The position numbers and the translations under genes were made by a program. Below the pieces are notes generated by a model. The model was not told the origin of the DNA. It saw nothing but the letters and a program-made list of their open reading frames with translations, and did no database searches. Below are positions 1 to 5,067 of a stretch of DNA of 5,390 nt, piece after piece. Within the stretch, counting starts at the first letter, position 1. Each line of letters opens with the position of its first letter. This DNA is from Peptococcaceae bacterium (GTDB lineage: Bacteria > Bacillota > Desulfotomaculia > Desulfotomaculales > UBA12532), in the NCBI GenBank assembly GCA_003445475.1, contig DMDP01000027.1:1-5390 (forward strand), written 5' to 3'.

Positions 1-12
1 CTCTTCCGATCT
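1..12. other. Residual Illumina adapter sequence at contig end
   Basis: The first twelve bases, CTCTTCCGATCT, are identical to the 3' end of the common Illumina sequencing adapters. They lie at the extreme edge of the window, directly before sequence that reads as the cobO C-terminus. A 12-base match placed exactly at the end is very unlikely by chance. These bases should not be counted as genomic and should not be translated as part of the upstream gene. Confidence 0.9.
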
Positions 13-122
13 GGGACGTGCCCGCCGCCGTGGTGGAGCGGGCCGACCTGGTCACCGAGATGCGGGAAATCAAGCACCCCTACGCGCAGGGTGTGAAGGC
101 GCAAAGGGGAATTGAGTACTGA
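13..122 (+). CDS. cobO: Cob(I)alamin (corrinoid) adenosyltransferase, C-terminal fragment
   Basis: This is a 5'-truncated gene; only about the last 36 codons are present, ending in TGA at 120-122. The tail contains [14 protein letters not shown] followed by [11 protein letters not shown]. This is the characteristic C-terminus of the BtuR/CobO/CobP family (E. coli BtuR ends in a similar RPVKH...GVKAQIGIDY). Family members transfer the adenosyl group of ATP to Co(I) corrinoids, making coenzyme B12 or its precursors in the cytoplasm. The ATP-binding P-loop lies in the missing N-terminal part and cannot be checked. The upstream limit is set by adapter sequence, so the truncation is an assembly edge and not a biological deletion. 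No clear terminator follows it before the next gene 82 bp downstream, so read-through is possible. Confidence 0.88.
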
Positions 123-184
123 GGAAGAAATGGGGCCGGTTTTGCGGCGGCGTCCGGGGAGGAGCTTCCGGTCGGCGGCGCGAA

Positions 185-190
185 TATAAT
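185..190 (+). promoter_or_regulatory. TATAAT -10-like element before the yabE-like gene
   Basis: A perfect TATAAT lies 14 bp before the start codon at 205. No convincing TTGACA-like -35 is found 16-18 bp upstream (that stretch reads around GGAGCTTC). If used, transcription would start near 197, leaving almost no leader. The match may be fortuitous in an otherwise GC-rich spacer. Confidence 0.3.
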
Positions 191-204
191 AAACCGGTGA
201 TGGT

Positions 205-1215
205 ATGGAGTGGCAAACCGTTAAAAGACCGGAGATTCCTAAAAAGCACGTTGGCAGCCGCCGGCGCCGCCTGTTGCAGGTGGCGGTTGCCTGTCTGCTG
301 GTTGCCTTTCTGGCCTGGGGGGGCTACGCCTGGGCGCAAAAGGAGATCACCGTCGTTGACGAGGGTAAAGAGATACAGGTCACGGCTTTCGGCGGCACGG
401 TGGCATCGGTCCTGGAGGCTGCCGGGATTGCCCTGGGGCCGAAAGACGCGGTCAAACCCGGTCTGGATACCCGGGTACAGGATGGGATGCGGGTCGAGAT
501 CACCAGGGCCATCGAGGTGCGCGTTGTCAACGGCGAGGTGGAGCGGGTCGTTCTCACCTGCGCCCGCACGGTCGGCGAGGTGCTCAGGGAGTGCGGTATC
601 GACCCGGGTGGCCGGGACATTATATCCCCGTCGCCGGATACGCCGGTGAGCGATAAAACCACGATCAACATAACGCGGGTTACGACCAGGGTCGAGGAGA
701 AGCGGGTGCCCGTGCCGTACGGTACGCGGCGGGAGAACAGCGTGACGCTTCCGTCCGGCCAGGTGCGCGTCGCGCAGGCAGGCATCCCCGGCGAGGAACT
801 GCAGCGCTGGGAGGTTGTCCTGCACAACGGCAAGGAAGTCGGGCGCCGGCTTATCGAGCGGAAGATTGTGAAGCCACCGCGCGACAAGGTGGTTCTCGTC
901 GGCATGGCTTCCACGGTTTCCCGCGGTGTGCCCGCGGATCTCCGCTACAGCCGCGTAATCAACATGCGTTCCACGGCATACACCTATACCGGCCGTAACA
1001 CCGCCTCGGGTGTGCCGCCTTCGCGGGGCACGGCGGCGGTGGACCCCAAGGTTATTCCCCTGGGAACCCGGTTGTACGTAGACGGGTACGGCGCGGCACG
1101 GGCACTGGACGTGGGAAGCGGCATCAAAGGCAACCGGATCGACCTTTTCTTCCCGACGCGCAGCGAGGCGTTATCGTGGGGAGTAAGGTGGGTTAACGTG
1201 TACATCCTGGAGTGA
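205..1215 (+). CDS. yabE: YabE-like cell-wall protein with DUF348 (x2), G5 and 3D domains
   Basis: The product is 336 aa. It has a basic cytoplasmic start (RRRR at 19-22), one membrane segment or uncleaved signal at about 23-44, two ubiquitin-like DUF348 repeats (about 46-99 and 104-157), a G5 domain (about 158-233) and a C-terminal 3D domain (about 254-336). The 3D domain shows the three aspartates that name it: D280 in AVDPKVIPLGT, D302 in ALDVGSGIKGN and D313 in NRIDLFF. This order matches B. subtilis YabE and resuscitation-promoting-factor-like proteins. The 3D fold is related to MltA-type lytic transglycosylases, so a role in peptidoglycan remodelling outside the membrane is likely. The ATG at 205 is the only in-frame start after a TAA at 190-192; the ribosome site before it (GGTGAT) is weak. 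Domains are certain, enzyme activity is inferred. Confidence 0.93.
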   Translation: MEWQTVKRPEIPKKHVGSRRRRLLQVAVACLLVAFLAWGGYAWAQKEITVVDEGKEIQVTAFGGTVASVLEAAGIALGPKDAVKPGLDTRVQDGMRVEITRAIEVRVVNGEVERVVLTCARTVGEVLRECGIDPGGRDIISPSPDTPVSDKTTINITRVTTRVEEKRVPVPYGTRRENSVTLPSGQVRVAQAGIPGEELQRWEVVLHNGKEVGRRLIERKIVKPPRDKVVLVGMASTVSRGVPADLRYSRVINMRSTAYTYTGRNTASGVPPSRGTAAVDPKVIPLGTRLYVDGYGAARALDVGSGIKGNRIDLFFPTRSEALSWGVRWVNVYILE

Positions 1216-1240
1216 GGGGGCAAAAGGCCCCCTTTACTAT
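1216..1240 (+). terminator. GC hairpin directly after the yabE-like gene
   Basis: GGGGGC (1216-1221) pairs perfectly with GCCCCC (1227-1232) around an AAAAG loop and is followed by TTTACTATT. It begins on the base after the TGA stop. The stem is strong but the T tract is short and interrupted, so termination may be partial, acting as an attenuator between this gene and rsmA. Confidence 0.65.
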
Positions 1241-1260
1241 TCATATAGGCAGGATGATAG

Positions 1261-2142
1261 ATGACCTTGAATTTGACATCGCCCGCCGATGTACGGGCGC
1301 TGCTGACCCGGTATGGGATCGTCCCGCGCAAGAGTTTGGGGCAGCATTTCCTGGTCGCGGCCCCGGTGCTCGACAAAATTGTCGGCAGCCTGGCAGCGGG
1401 CGCGGGCGATACGGTGGTGGAAATCGGCCCGGGCCTTGGGGTTCTTACACAGCGGTTGGCGGCGACCGGGGCCTCGGTAATCGCCGTGGAGCTTGACGGC
1501 CGGCTGTTGCCTGTTCTGCGCGAAACCCTGGCCCCGTATCGCAACGTAAGGGTATTGCACGGCGACGCCCTGGAGGTGGATTTCCAGGCGCTCGCGGCGG
1601 CGCACGGCGGTAAAACGCCCTACAAGGTGGCCGGCAACCTGCCTTACAACATCACGGGGCCCCTGGTGGCGCGCCTGCTCCGGGAACCGTATTCCATCGA
1701 GCGCCTGGTGCTCATGGTGCAAAAGGAAGTCGCCGACCGCTTTGTGGCGCAGCCGGGCACCAGAGATTACGGATCCCTGACCGTCCTGGTGCGATACCGC
1801 ACGCACTGCCGCGTTGTGGCCGGGGTGTCTCGCCGCTGCTTTTACCCCCCGCCGGAGGTGGCCTCGGCGGTGGTGCAGATGGTGGTGCGTGAAGAGCCCC
1901 CGGCGGCGGTCCTTGACGAGCACCTTTTCTGGCGGGTGGTGCGGGCGGCCTTTGCCCAGCGGCGCAAAACGCTGAAGAACGCCCTCAGGGCACAGATGGG
2001 CATGGATACCGGGTACTGGGAGCGCGTGCTCGCGCAGGCCGGCATCGACCCGCAACGCAGGGGTGAAACCTTGAGTATCGGCGAGTTCGCCGCCCTCACC
2101 AACGTCCTGGCAGAGGCAACCGGCGGCAAGGATGACGTCTGA
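1261..2142 (+). CDS. rsmA: 16S rRNA (adenine(1518)-N6/adenine(1519)-N6)-dimethyltransferase RsmA (KsgA)
   Basis: The product is 293 aa, normal for the family. It uses S-adenosylmethionine to dimethylate two adjacent adenines in the 3'-terminal hairpin of 16S rRNA, a late check on 30S subunit assembly; loss of the enzyme gives kasugamycin resistance. Visible motifs in order: LGQHFL (26-31, usually LGQNFL), the SAM-binding EIGPGLGVLT (54-63), the acidic VELD (76-79), GDAL (101-104), the catalytic NLPYNI (126-131), VQKEVADR (153-160) and FYPPPEVASAVV (194-205). The C-terminal helical domain is complete. The ATG at 1261 follows AGGA (1251-1254) at 6 nt. It lies 45 bp after the yabE-like gene; in Bacillus rnmV sits between the two. 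No damage is seen. Confidence 0.97.
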   Translation: MTLNLTSPADVRALLTRYGIVPRKSLGQHFLVAAPVLDKIVGSLAAGAGDTVVEIGPGLGVLTQRLAATGASVIAVELDGRLLPVLRETLAPYRNVRVLHGDALEVDFQALAAAHGGKTPYKVAGNLPYNITGPLVARLLREPYSIERLVLMVQKEVADRFVAQPGTRDYGSLTVLVRYRTHCRVVAGVSRRCFYPPPEVASAVVQMVVREEPPAAVLDEHLFWRVVRAAFAQRRKTLKNALRAQMGMDTGYWERVLAQAGIDPQRRGETLSIGEFAALTNVLAEATGGKDDV

Positions 2143-2166
2143 CAGGCTCCGGGCGTGGTATAATAT
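2139..2166 (+). promoter_or_regulatory. Putative sigma-A promoter for the ykuK-like gene
   Basis: CTGACA (2139-2144), one base from TTGACA, overlaps the rsmA stop codon. A perfect TATAAT lies at 2159-2164, but the spacer is only 14 bp; shifting to the poorer TAATAT at 2161-2166 gives 16 bp. Either -10 sits 30-40 bp before the chosen start at 2198. The spacing conflict keeps confidence moderate. Confidence 0.45.
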
Positions 2167-2197
2167 CGGTGATAAGAGCCGGAAGAAGGGTGAAACG

Positions 2198-2671
2198 ATG
2201 TACCTGGTCAGCCCCACCAAGGGGAGGATGACCTTCGAACAGATGATGGAAGACGTTATGGCCTACATCACCGGCCTGCCCAGTTCATCGTACAAGATAA
2301 TCATCGGGTCGGACTCGCAGGTCATAAGGGGGCAGACCTGCTTTATCACCGCGGTCATCGTCCACCGGCTGGGGAAGGGGGCACGGTATTACTACCGGCG
2401 CAAAATGCACCGCAAGGTGAAGAGCCTGCGCCAGAAGATTTTCTTCGAAACCGCGCTCAGCCTCGAACTCGGCGGGCAGGTGGCGAAAAGGTTCGCCGAA
2501 TTGGGGCACGAGGATCTGAAGGTGGAAATCCACATCGACGCCGGCACCCACGGAGAGACGAAAGAACTGATCCGCGAGGTGGTCGGCATGGTTACGGGGT
2601 CGGGGTTCAAGGCCAAGATCAAGCCGGAGGCGTACGGTGCCTCGTGTGTAGCCGACCGGCACACCAAGTAG
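2198..2671 (+). CDS. ykuK: YkuK-family ribonuclease H-like protein
   Basis: The product is 157 aa and matches the YkuK/DUF458 family, small cytoplasmic proteins predicted to have an RNase H-like fold. Acidic residues placed as expected for a metal-dependent nuclease are D39 in IGSDSQ, E84 in FFETAL, D114 in HIDAG and D153 in the ending VADRHTK, which is typical of the family. No substrate is firmly known, so the nuclease role comes from fold membership. The ATG at 2198 is preferred because AAGGGTG (2186-2192) precedes it by 5 nt and the family-like sequence begins MYLVSPTKGRMTFEQMM. A longer reading from 2132 would overlap rsmA and add residues encoded across a promoter-like TATAAT. Its last 53 bp overlap the convergent glycosyltransferase gene. 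Confidence 0.88.
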   Translation: MYLVSPTKGRMTFEQMMEDVMAYITGLPSSSYKIIIGSDSQVIRGQTCFITAVIVHRLGKGARYYYRRKMHRKVKSLRQKIFFETALSLELGGQVAKRFAELGHEDLKVEIHIDAGTHGETKELIREVVGMVTGSGFKAKIKPEAYGASCVADRHTK

Positions 2672-3446
2672 CGGGGTCGAAGGACGCCAGAAGGTCCCGG
2701 CGCCGGTGGCGGTGGTAGCCTACATAGGTGCGGCCGCCCCAGGTCCGGGATCTTTTTTGTCCTCGGAAGACGCGGTAGGCCTCGATGCAATCGCCGACGA
2801 TGGTCTCGGCTATGCGAGAAGCGTGTTCTTCGCTCCTGACGGGCGAACCCAGAAGGGAATGGGGTATCGCGGCCCCGACGGCGATGCGCAATCCCTCCCG
2901 GGCGGCCAGGGCCAGGGCCACCGGCGGGACGGCCAGCTCGGGGGCCGGGATGCGGGCAAGAAAGCGCGCGGAGACCGCGTGCGGGCCGTGCGAGGGCGAC
3001 GCCGCCCCCAGTTCGGCGCGCCCGATGACCCGGTTGAGAAGGGCGCGGACACGCAGAAGCTTCACCGCGAGGGGTTCGCGCGGGCAGCCGTGCGGGTAGC
3101 AATCGGTGAGCGCCAGGTCCGCGCCCCGTTGCACGGCGTCCACGAGGGCGACCAGGGCGGGGCGGATGTCTCCGCCCATGTCCCCGTCCACGAACAGGAC
3201 ACAGCCGGCCCCGGCTTCGCGGGCGCAAAGCGCCCCCACCGCGCGCGGTACGTCAACCCCAAGGGGCTCATCGAAGAAAACCGGCGCCACGCGCGCGCCG
3301 GCCCGGGACCGCACGGCGGCCGCCGTCCCGTCGGTACTTCCGTTCACCACCGGGATTACCAGTGCGGCCCCGGCGGCCAGAACGAGGTCGATTACCTTCT
3401 CTATGCTCTCGACCTCGTTGCGCGCCGGCACAACGGCGACCAGCAT
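2619..3446 (-). CDS. Family 2 (GT-A fold) glycosyltransferase
   Basis: The product is 275 aa from the chosen start. It opens with VAVVPARNE (3-11), the nucleotide-sugar-binding start of GT2 enzymes, continues with VVNGSTDGT (33-41) and has the metal-binding DXD-like motif FVDGDM (85-90). No membrane segment is evident, suggesting a cytosolic or membrane-peripheral enzyme adding a sugar to an unidentified acceptor. The start at 3446 is chosen over an in-frame ATG at 3479 because GGAGGGAGAGG lies just upstream and the GT2 motif then begins at residue 3. The C-terminal 17 residues (ending LHTRHRTPPA) are read from DNA that is also the end of ykuK. The gene is divergent from yabG, with 168 bp between start codons. 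Spore-surface or envelope glycosylation is a guess from this context only. Confidence 0.85.
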   Translation of the reverse strand: MLVAVVPARNEVESIEKVIDLVLAAGAALVIPVVNGSTDGTAAAVRSRAGARVAPVFFDEPLGVDVPRAVGALCAREAGAGCVLFVDGDMGGDIRPALVALVDAVQRGADLALTDCYPHGCPREPLAVKLLRVRALLNRVIGRAELGAASPSHGPHAVSARFLARIPAPELAVPPVALALAAREGLRIAVGAAIPHSLLGSPVRSEEHASRIAETIVGDCIEAYRVFRGQKRSRTWGGRTYVGYHRHRRRDLLASFDPATWCAGRLHTRHRTPPA

Positions 3447-3493
3447 CGGCACCTCTCCCTCCGCCACAGCCTCCGGCATACCCCGGTACTTCG

Positions 3494-3506
3494 CCTGTAA
3501 AACAGG
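3494..3506. repeat. Small perfect inverted repeat CCTGT-AAA-ACAGG
   Basis: Five-base arms (3494-3498 and 3502-3506) flank an AAA spacer, 48 bp before the glycosyltransferase start codon and overlapping the end of its candidate -10. It could be an operator half-site pair or a short leader hairpin; its size makes chance quite possible. Confidence 0.3.
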
Positions 3507-3530
3507 ATATGGGATAATTTCCCGGTATGT
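3504..3530 (-). promoter_or_regulatory. Candidate sigma-K-like promoter for the glycosyltransferase gene
   Basis: On the minus strand AC (3530-3529) is followed after 17 bp by CATATCCT (3511-3504), fitting the AC-N17-CATAnnnT pattern of Bacillus sigma-K promoters. Transcription would begin about 50 nt before the start codon at 3446. The motif carries little information and could be chance. Confidence 0.3.
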
Positions 3531-3565
3531 GCTCGTGCCTCCCGGGAGCGCCTCTCCTTATGCCA

Positions 3566-3590
3566 ACATATGATAGGGTAAGCATAAATT
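3566..3590 (+). promoter_or_regulatory. Candidate sporulation (sigma-K-like) promoter for yabG
   Basis: AC (3566-3567) followed after 15 bp by CATAAATT (3583-3590) resembles the AC/CATAnnnT arrangement of mother-cell promoters. Transcription would start near 3597, just before the ribosome site at 3600. In B. subtilis yabG is expressed late in the mother cell under sigma-K, which supports the reading. A second CATAnnnTA match at 3567-3575 lacks an AC at the right distance. Confidence 0.45.
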
Positions 3591-3599
3591 GGTAAAGAG

Positions 3600-3609
3600 A
3601 AAGGAGAGG
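3600..3609 (+). promoter_or_regulatory. Ribosome binding site for yabG
   Basis: AAAGGAGAGG lies 5 nt before the GTG at 3615. This strong site is what fixes the non-ATG start codon. Confidence 0.8.
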
Positions 3610-3614
3610 TCCGG

Positions 3615-4472
3615 GTGGCCAGAATTGCCAAGGGAGACGTTGTTGCCAGGCGTTCCTACAAGATGGACATCTACTTTAAGGTGTGCGACCTGTACGTCGC
3701 CGGCGACGGGAAGGAGCACGCCCTCCTGAGGGGCATCGACGTGCGGCTGCTGGCGGACGCCCCGGTGGATGACCTGGTGAAGGTGACGCCGGCGGATGTG
3801 GCGGCGCACTGGCGCAACATTATGGAGAAAAGCGGGGAGTGGATAAGAAGGGCCTTCACGCGCCGGCAGGATACGCTGCCCTTCCTGAACCGTGGAGGAG
3901 AGATAGAAACTTTTGACGTGCCCGGGCGGGTGCTGCACGTGGACGGCGACCCCGATTACCTGGAACTATGCGAGACGACGTACAGGCAGCTCGCTGTGCC
4001 GTACCACACTTACCACGTCAGCGAGCAGGAACAACCGAACCGGATAGGTGATCTTCTGCGCAAACACCATCCCGACATCCTCGTCTTGACCGGGCACGAC
4101 GGCTTCTTAAAGGGAAAAAAGAACTTTGCCGACCTCGCTTCATACCGGAACTCGAAGCACTTTGTGGCCGCCGTGCTGGCCGCGCGCCAGTACGAGAAGA
4201 GCCGCGACGACCTGGTAATTTTCGCCGGCGCCTGCCAGTCGCACTACGAGGCGCTGCTGGATGCCGGCGCCAACTTCGCCAGCTCTCCGCGGCGCGTGAT
4301 GATTCATGCCTTCGATCCGGTATTCATCGTAGAGAAAATCGCCTACACCCCCACGTACAAACCCATTCCGCTAAAGGAAATCATTGAGGCGACCATCACC
4401 GGTTTTCCCGGTATCGGCGGCGTGGAAACCTGGGGCAAGTACCGCCTGGGCGCGCCGAAGTCCCCTTATTGA
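3615..4472 (+). CDS. yabG: Sporulation-specific cysteine protease YabG
   Basis: The product is 285 aa, close to the roughly 290 aa of B. subtilis YabG. YabG is a mother-cell protease that processes spore coat proteins in Bacillus; in Clostridioides difficile it also trims cortex-lytic germination proteins. Sequence hallmarks are KGDVVARRSY at 6-15, VLHVDGDPDYL at 106-116, LVLTGHDG at 156-163 and FAGACQSHYEALLDAGANF at 203-221. C207 in GACQS is the likely catalytic nucleophile and H161 in GHDG the likely partner, from the family's cysteine-protease assignment. The GTG start is set by AAAGGAGAGG 5 nt upstream, and a sporulation-type promoter candidate lies just before that. An intrinsic terminator follows. 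In Bacillus it lies directly after ksgA and before veg; here ykuK and a glycosyltransferase gene intervene and veg is not seen. No key residue seems missing. Confidence 0.95.
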   Translation: MARIAKGDVVARRSYKMDIYFKVCDLYVAGDGKEHALLRGIDVRLLADAPVDDLVKVTPADVAAHWRNIMEKSGEWIRRAFTRRQDTLPFLNRGGEIETFDVPGRVLHVDGDPDYLELCETTYRQLAVPYHTYHVSEQEQPNRIGDLLRKHHPDILVLTGHDGFLKGKKNFADLASYRNSKHFVAAVLAARQYEKSRDDLVIFAGACQSHYEALLDAGANFASSPRRVMIHAFDPVFIVEKIAYTPTYKPIPLKEIIEATITGFPGIGGVETWGKYRLGAPKSPY

Positions 4473-4495
4473 GGGCAACCGGTCATTAAAGCAAG

Positions 4496-4524
4496 ACCCG
4501 GCCGCGAAGCCGGGTAATTTGTTT
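4496..4524 (+). terminator. Intrinsic terminator after yabG, possibly bidirectional
   Basis: ACCCGGC (4496-4502) and GCCGGGT (4509-4515) form a perfect 7 bp stem around a CGCGAA loop, followed by AATTTGTTT. It lies 23 bp after the yabG stop. Read on the minus strand, the same stem has a TTCGCG loop and a weaker T-rich tail (CTTGCTTT), so it may also stop transcription of the convergent gene ending at 4559. Confidence 0.85.
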
Positions 4525-4558
4525 CACGGGGTACTCGGAAAAGACGTCTTCCGGACTT

Positions 4559-4921
4559 TTAAGGGTCTATCTGCTCGGCGCCGATTTCGACGGCCTTCAC
4601 GTTGTCAAGGCGAATAATAATGGCCCTCATTCTCTGTTTTTCGACCAGGCAGCCGTCACAGAAGAACTTGAGGATGAGGAACTGGCCGGGGGCCGGCAGC
4701 AGGACCAGAACGTTCAGTACGGGGATAACAATGAGTTTTTTGCCGTTTAAAACCTTCTTGCAGCACGCGCCGCATTCGAATTCAACGGCAATGGTGTGCG
4801 TCCCCTTTTCTGTAAGGCCCTCGATCAGAGACGTCAGGCTTTGCAGCGACACGTCCTGCGCGTCATCCGGCAGGGGCAGGGCAAGAGTGCTTCCGTCGGG
4901 AAGCGAAACCTGGTATGCCAT
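4559..4921 (-). CDS. Small cysteine-containing protein of unknown function
   Basis: I do not recognise this family. The product is 120 aa, beginning MAYQVSLPDGSTLALPLPD and ending GAEQIDP. The first 45 residues look like a small alpha/beta segment. Then come C50, C53 and C54 (ECGACCKK), a hydrophobic stretch at 63-76 (LIVIPVLNVLVLLP), and C88 and C91 (FFCDGCLVEK). The two CxxC pairs about 35 residues apart suggest a zinc-ribbon-like or disulfide-bearing core; a short membrane-associated segment is also possible. The ATG at 4921 is chosen because AAAGGAG (4936-4930) precedes it by 8 nt; a longer in-frame reading from 4999 would cover the candidate promoter. It is convergent with yabG and divergent from the gene at 5068. 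A sporulation role is suggested only by the neighbour and the promoter-like site. Confidence 0.8.
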   Translation of the reverse strand: MAYQVSLPDGSTLALPLPDDAQDVSLQSLTSLIEGLTEKGTHTIAVEFECGACCKKVLNGKKLIVIPVLNVLVLLPAPGQFLILKFFCDGCLVEKQRMRAIIIRLDNVKAVEIGAEQIDP

Positions 4922-4951
4922 GCGTACCACTCCTTTGGAATATTTTGTTTC

Positions 4952-4978
4952 AACATATGTGGCTTTGCCTGCGGGTGT
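4952..4978 (-). promoter_or_regulatory. Candidate sigma-K-like promoter for the small cysteine protein gene
   Basis: On the minus strand AC (4978-4977) is followed after exactly 17 bp by CATATGTT (4959-4952), fitting AC-N17-CATAnnnT. Transcription would start near 4945, shortly before the AAAGGAG ribosome site at 4936-4930. The -35 bases fall within the inverted repeat at 4971-4987. Confidence 0.4.
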
Positions 4979-4987
4979 TACACCTGC
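4971..4987. promoter_or_regulatory. Operator-like inverted repeat between divergent genes
   Basis: GCGGGTGTTACACCTGC is a 17 bp near-perfect inverted repeat centred on T4979, with a core GGTGT-T-ACACC and one G/T mismatch further out. It overlaps the putative -35 of the minus-strand gene and lies upstream of the sigma-A promoter at 5018-5047. The layout suits a dimeric regulator acting on one or both genes. I do not recognise the cognate factor. Confidence 0.4.
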
Positions 4988-5017
4988 CGGGAGCGCCATA
5001 CATGTTCTGGCATTACC

Positions 5018-5047
5018 TTAACATTCTATACTTTACTGTCATATAAT
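5018..5047 (+). promoter_or_regulatory. Sigma-A promoter for the gene starting at 5068
   Basis: TTAACA (5018-5023) and a perfect TATAAT (5042-5047) are separated by 18 bp, making this the best vegetative promoter in the window. Transcription would start near 5054, just before the purine-rich ribosome site AAAGGAAGGG at 5058-5067. Confidence 0.75.
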
Positions 5048-5067
5048 GGCATGGCAGAAAGGAAGGG

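Noticed and set aside
123..204. Terminator or small RNA between cobO and the yabE-like gene
   Set aside because: The spacer is GC-rich but shows no stable stem followed by a T run and no recognisable RNA motif.
70..825. Long minus-strand open frame (251 codons) opposite the yabE-like gene
   Set aside because: It is antisense to clearly recognisable DUF348/G5 domains, is rich in R, P, H and G as expected for a GC-rich shadow, and has no family resemblance. The 324-914 minus frame is rejected for the same reason.
2132..2197. Extended N-terminus for the YkuK-like protein
   Set aside because: The extra residues would overlap the rsmA end and be encoded across a TATAAT element; the start at 2198 has a ribosome site and matches where the family sequence begins.
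1237..2220. 327-codon minus-strand open frame opposite rsmA
   Set aside because: The plus strand encodes a complete RsmA with all motifs. The antisense translation is low-complexity in R/H/G/P, and long antisense frames are common in GC-rich genes.
3447..3479. Upstream ATG at 3479 as the glycosyltransferase start
   Set aside because: It has no good ribosome site, whereas the ATG at 3446 follows GGAGGGAGAGG and places the GT2 motif at the usual distance from the start.
2706..3500. 264-codon plus-strand open frame opposite the glycosyltransferase gene
   Set aside because: The minus strand carries GT2 motifs (VVPARNE, DGD) and a good ribosome site; the plus translation is G/R/A-rich with no recognisable domain.
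4535..4553. Imperfect palindrome CGGAAAAGACGTCTTCCGG as a terminator for the minus-strand gene
   Set aside because: It forms only about five outer base pairs, and on the minus strand no T run follows. The stronger hairpin at 4496-4515 is a better shared terminator.
4602..5021. 139-codon plus-strand open frame opposite the small cysteine protein gene
   Set aside because: It has no convincing ribosome site and a composition rich in S, R and T. The minus frame has AAAGGAG at 8 nt and a sensible protein profile.
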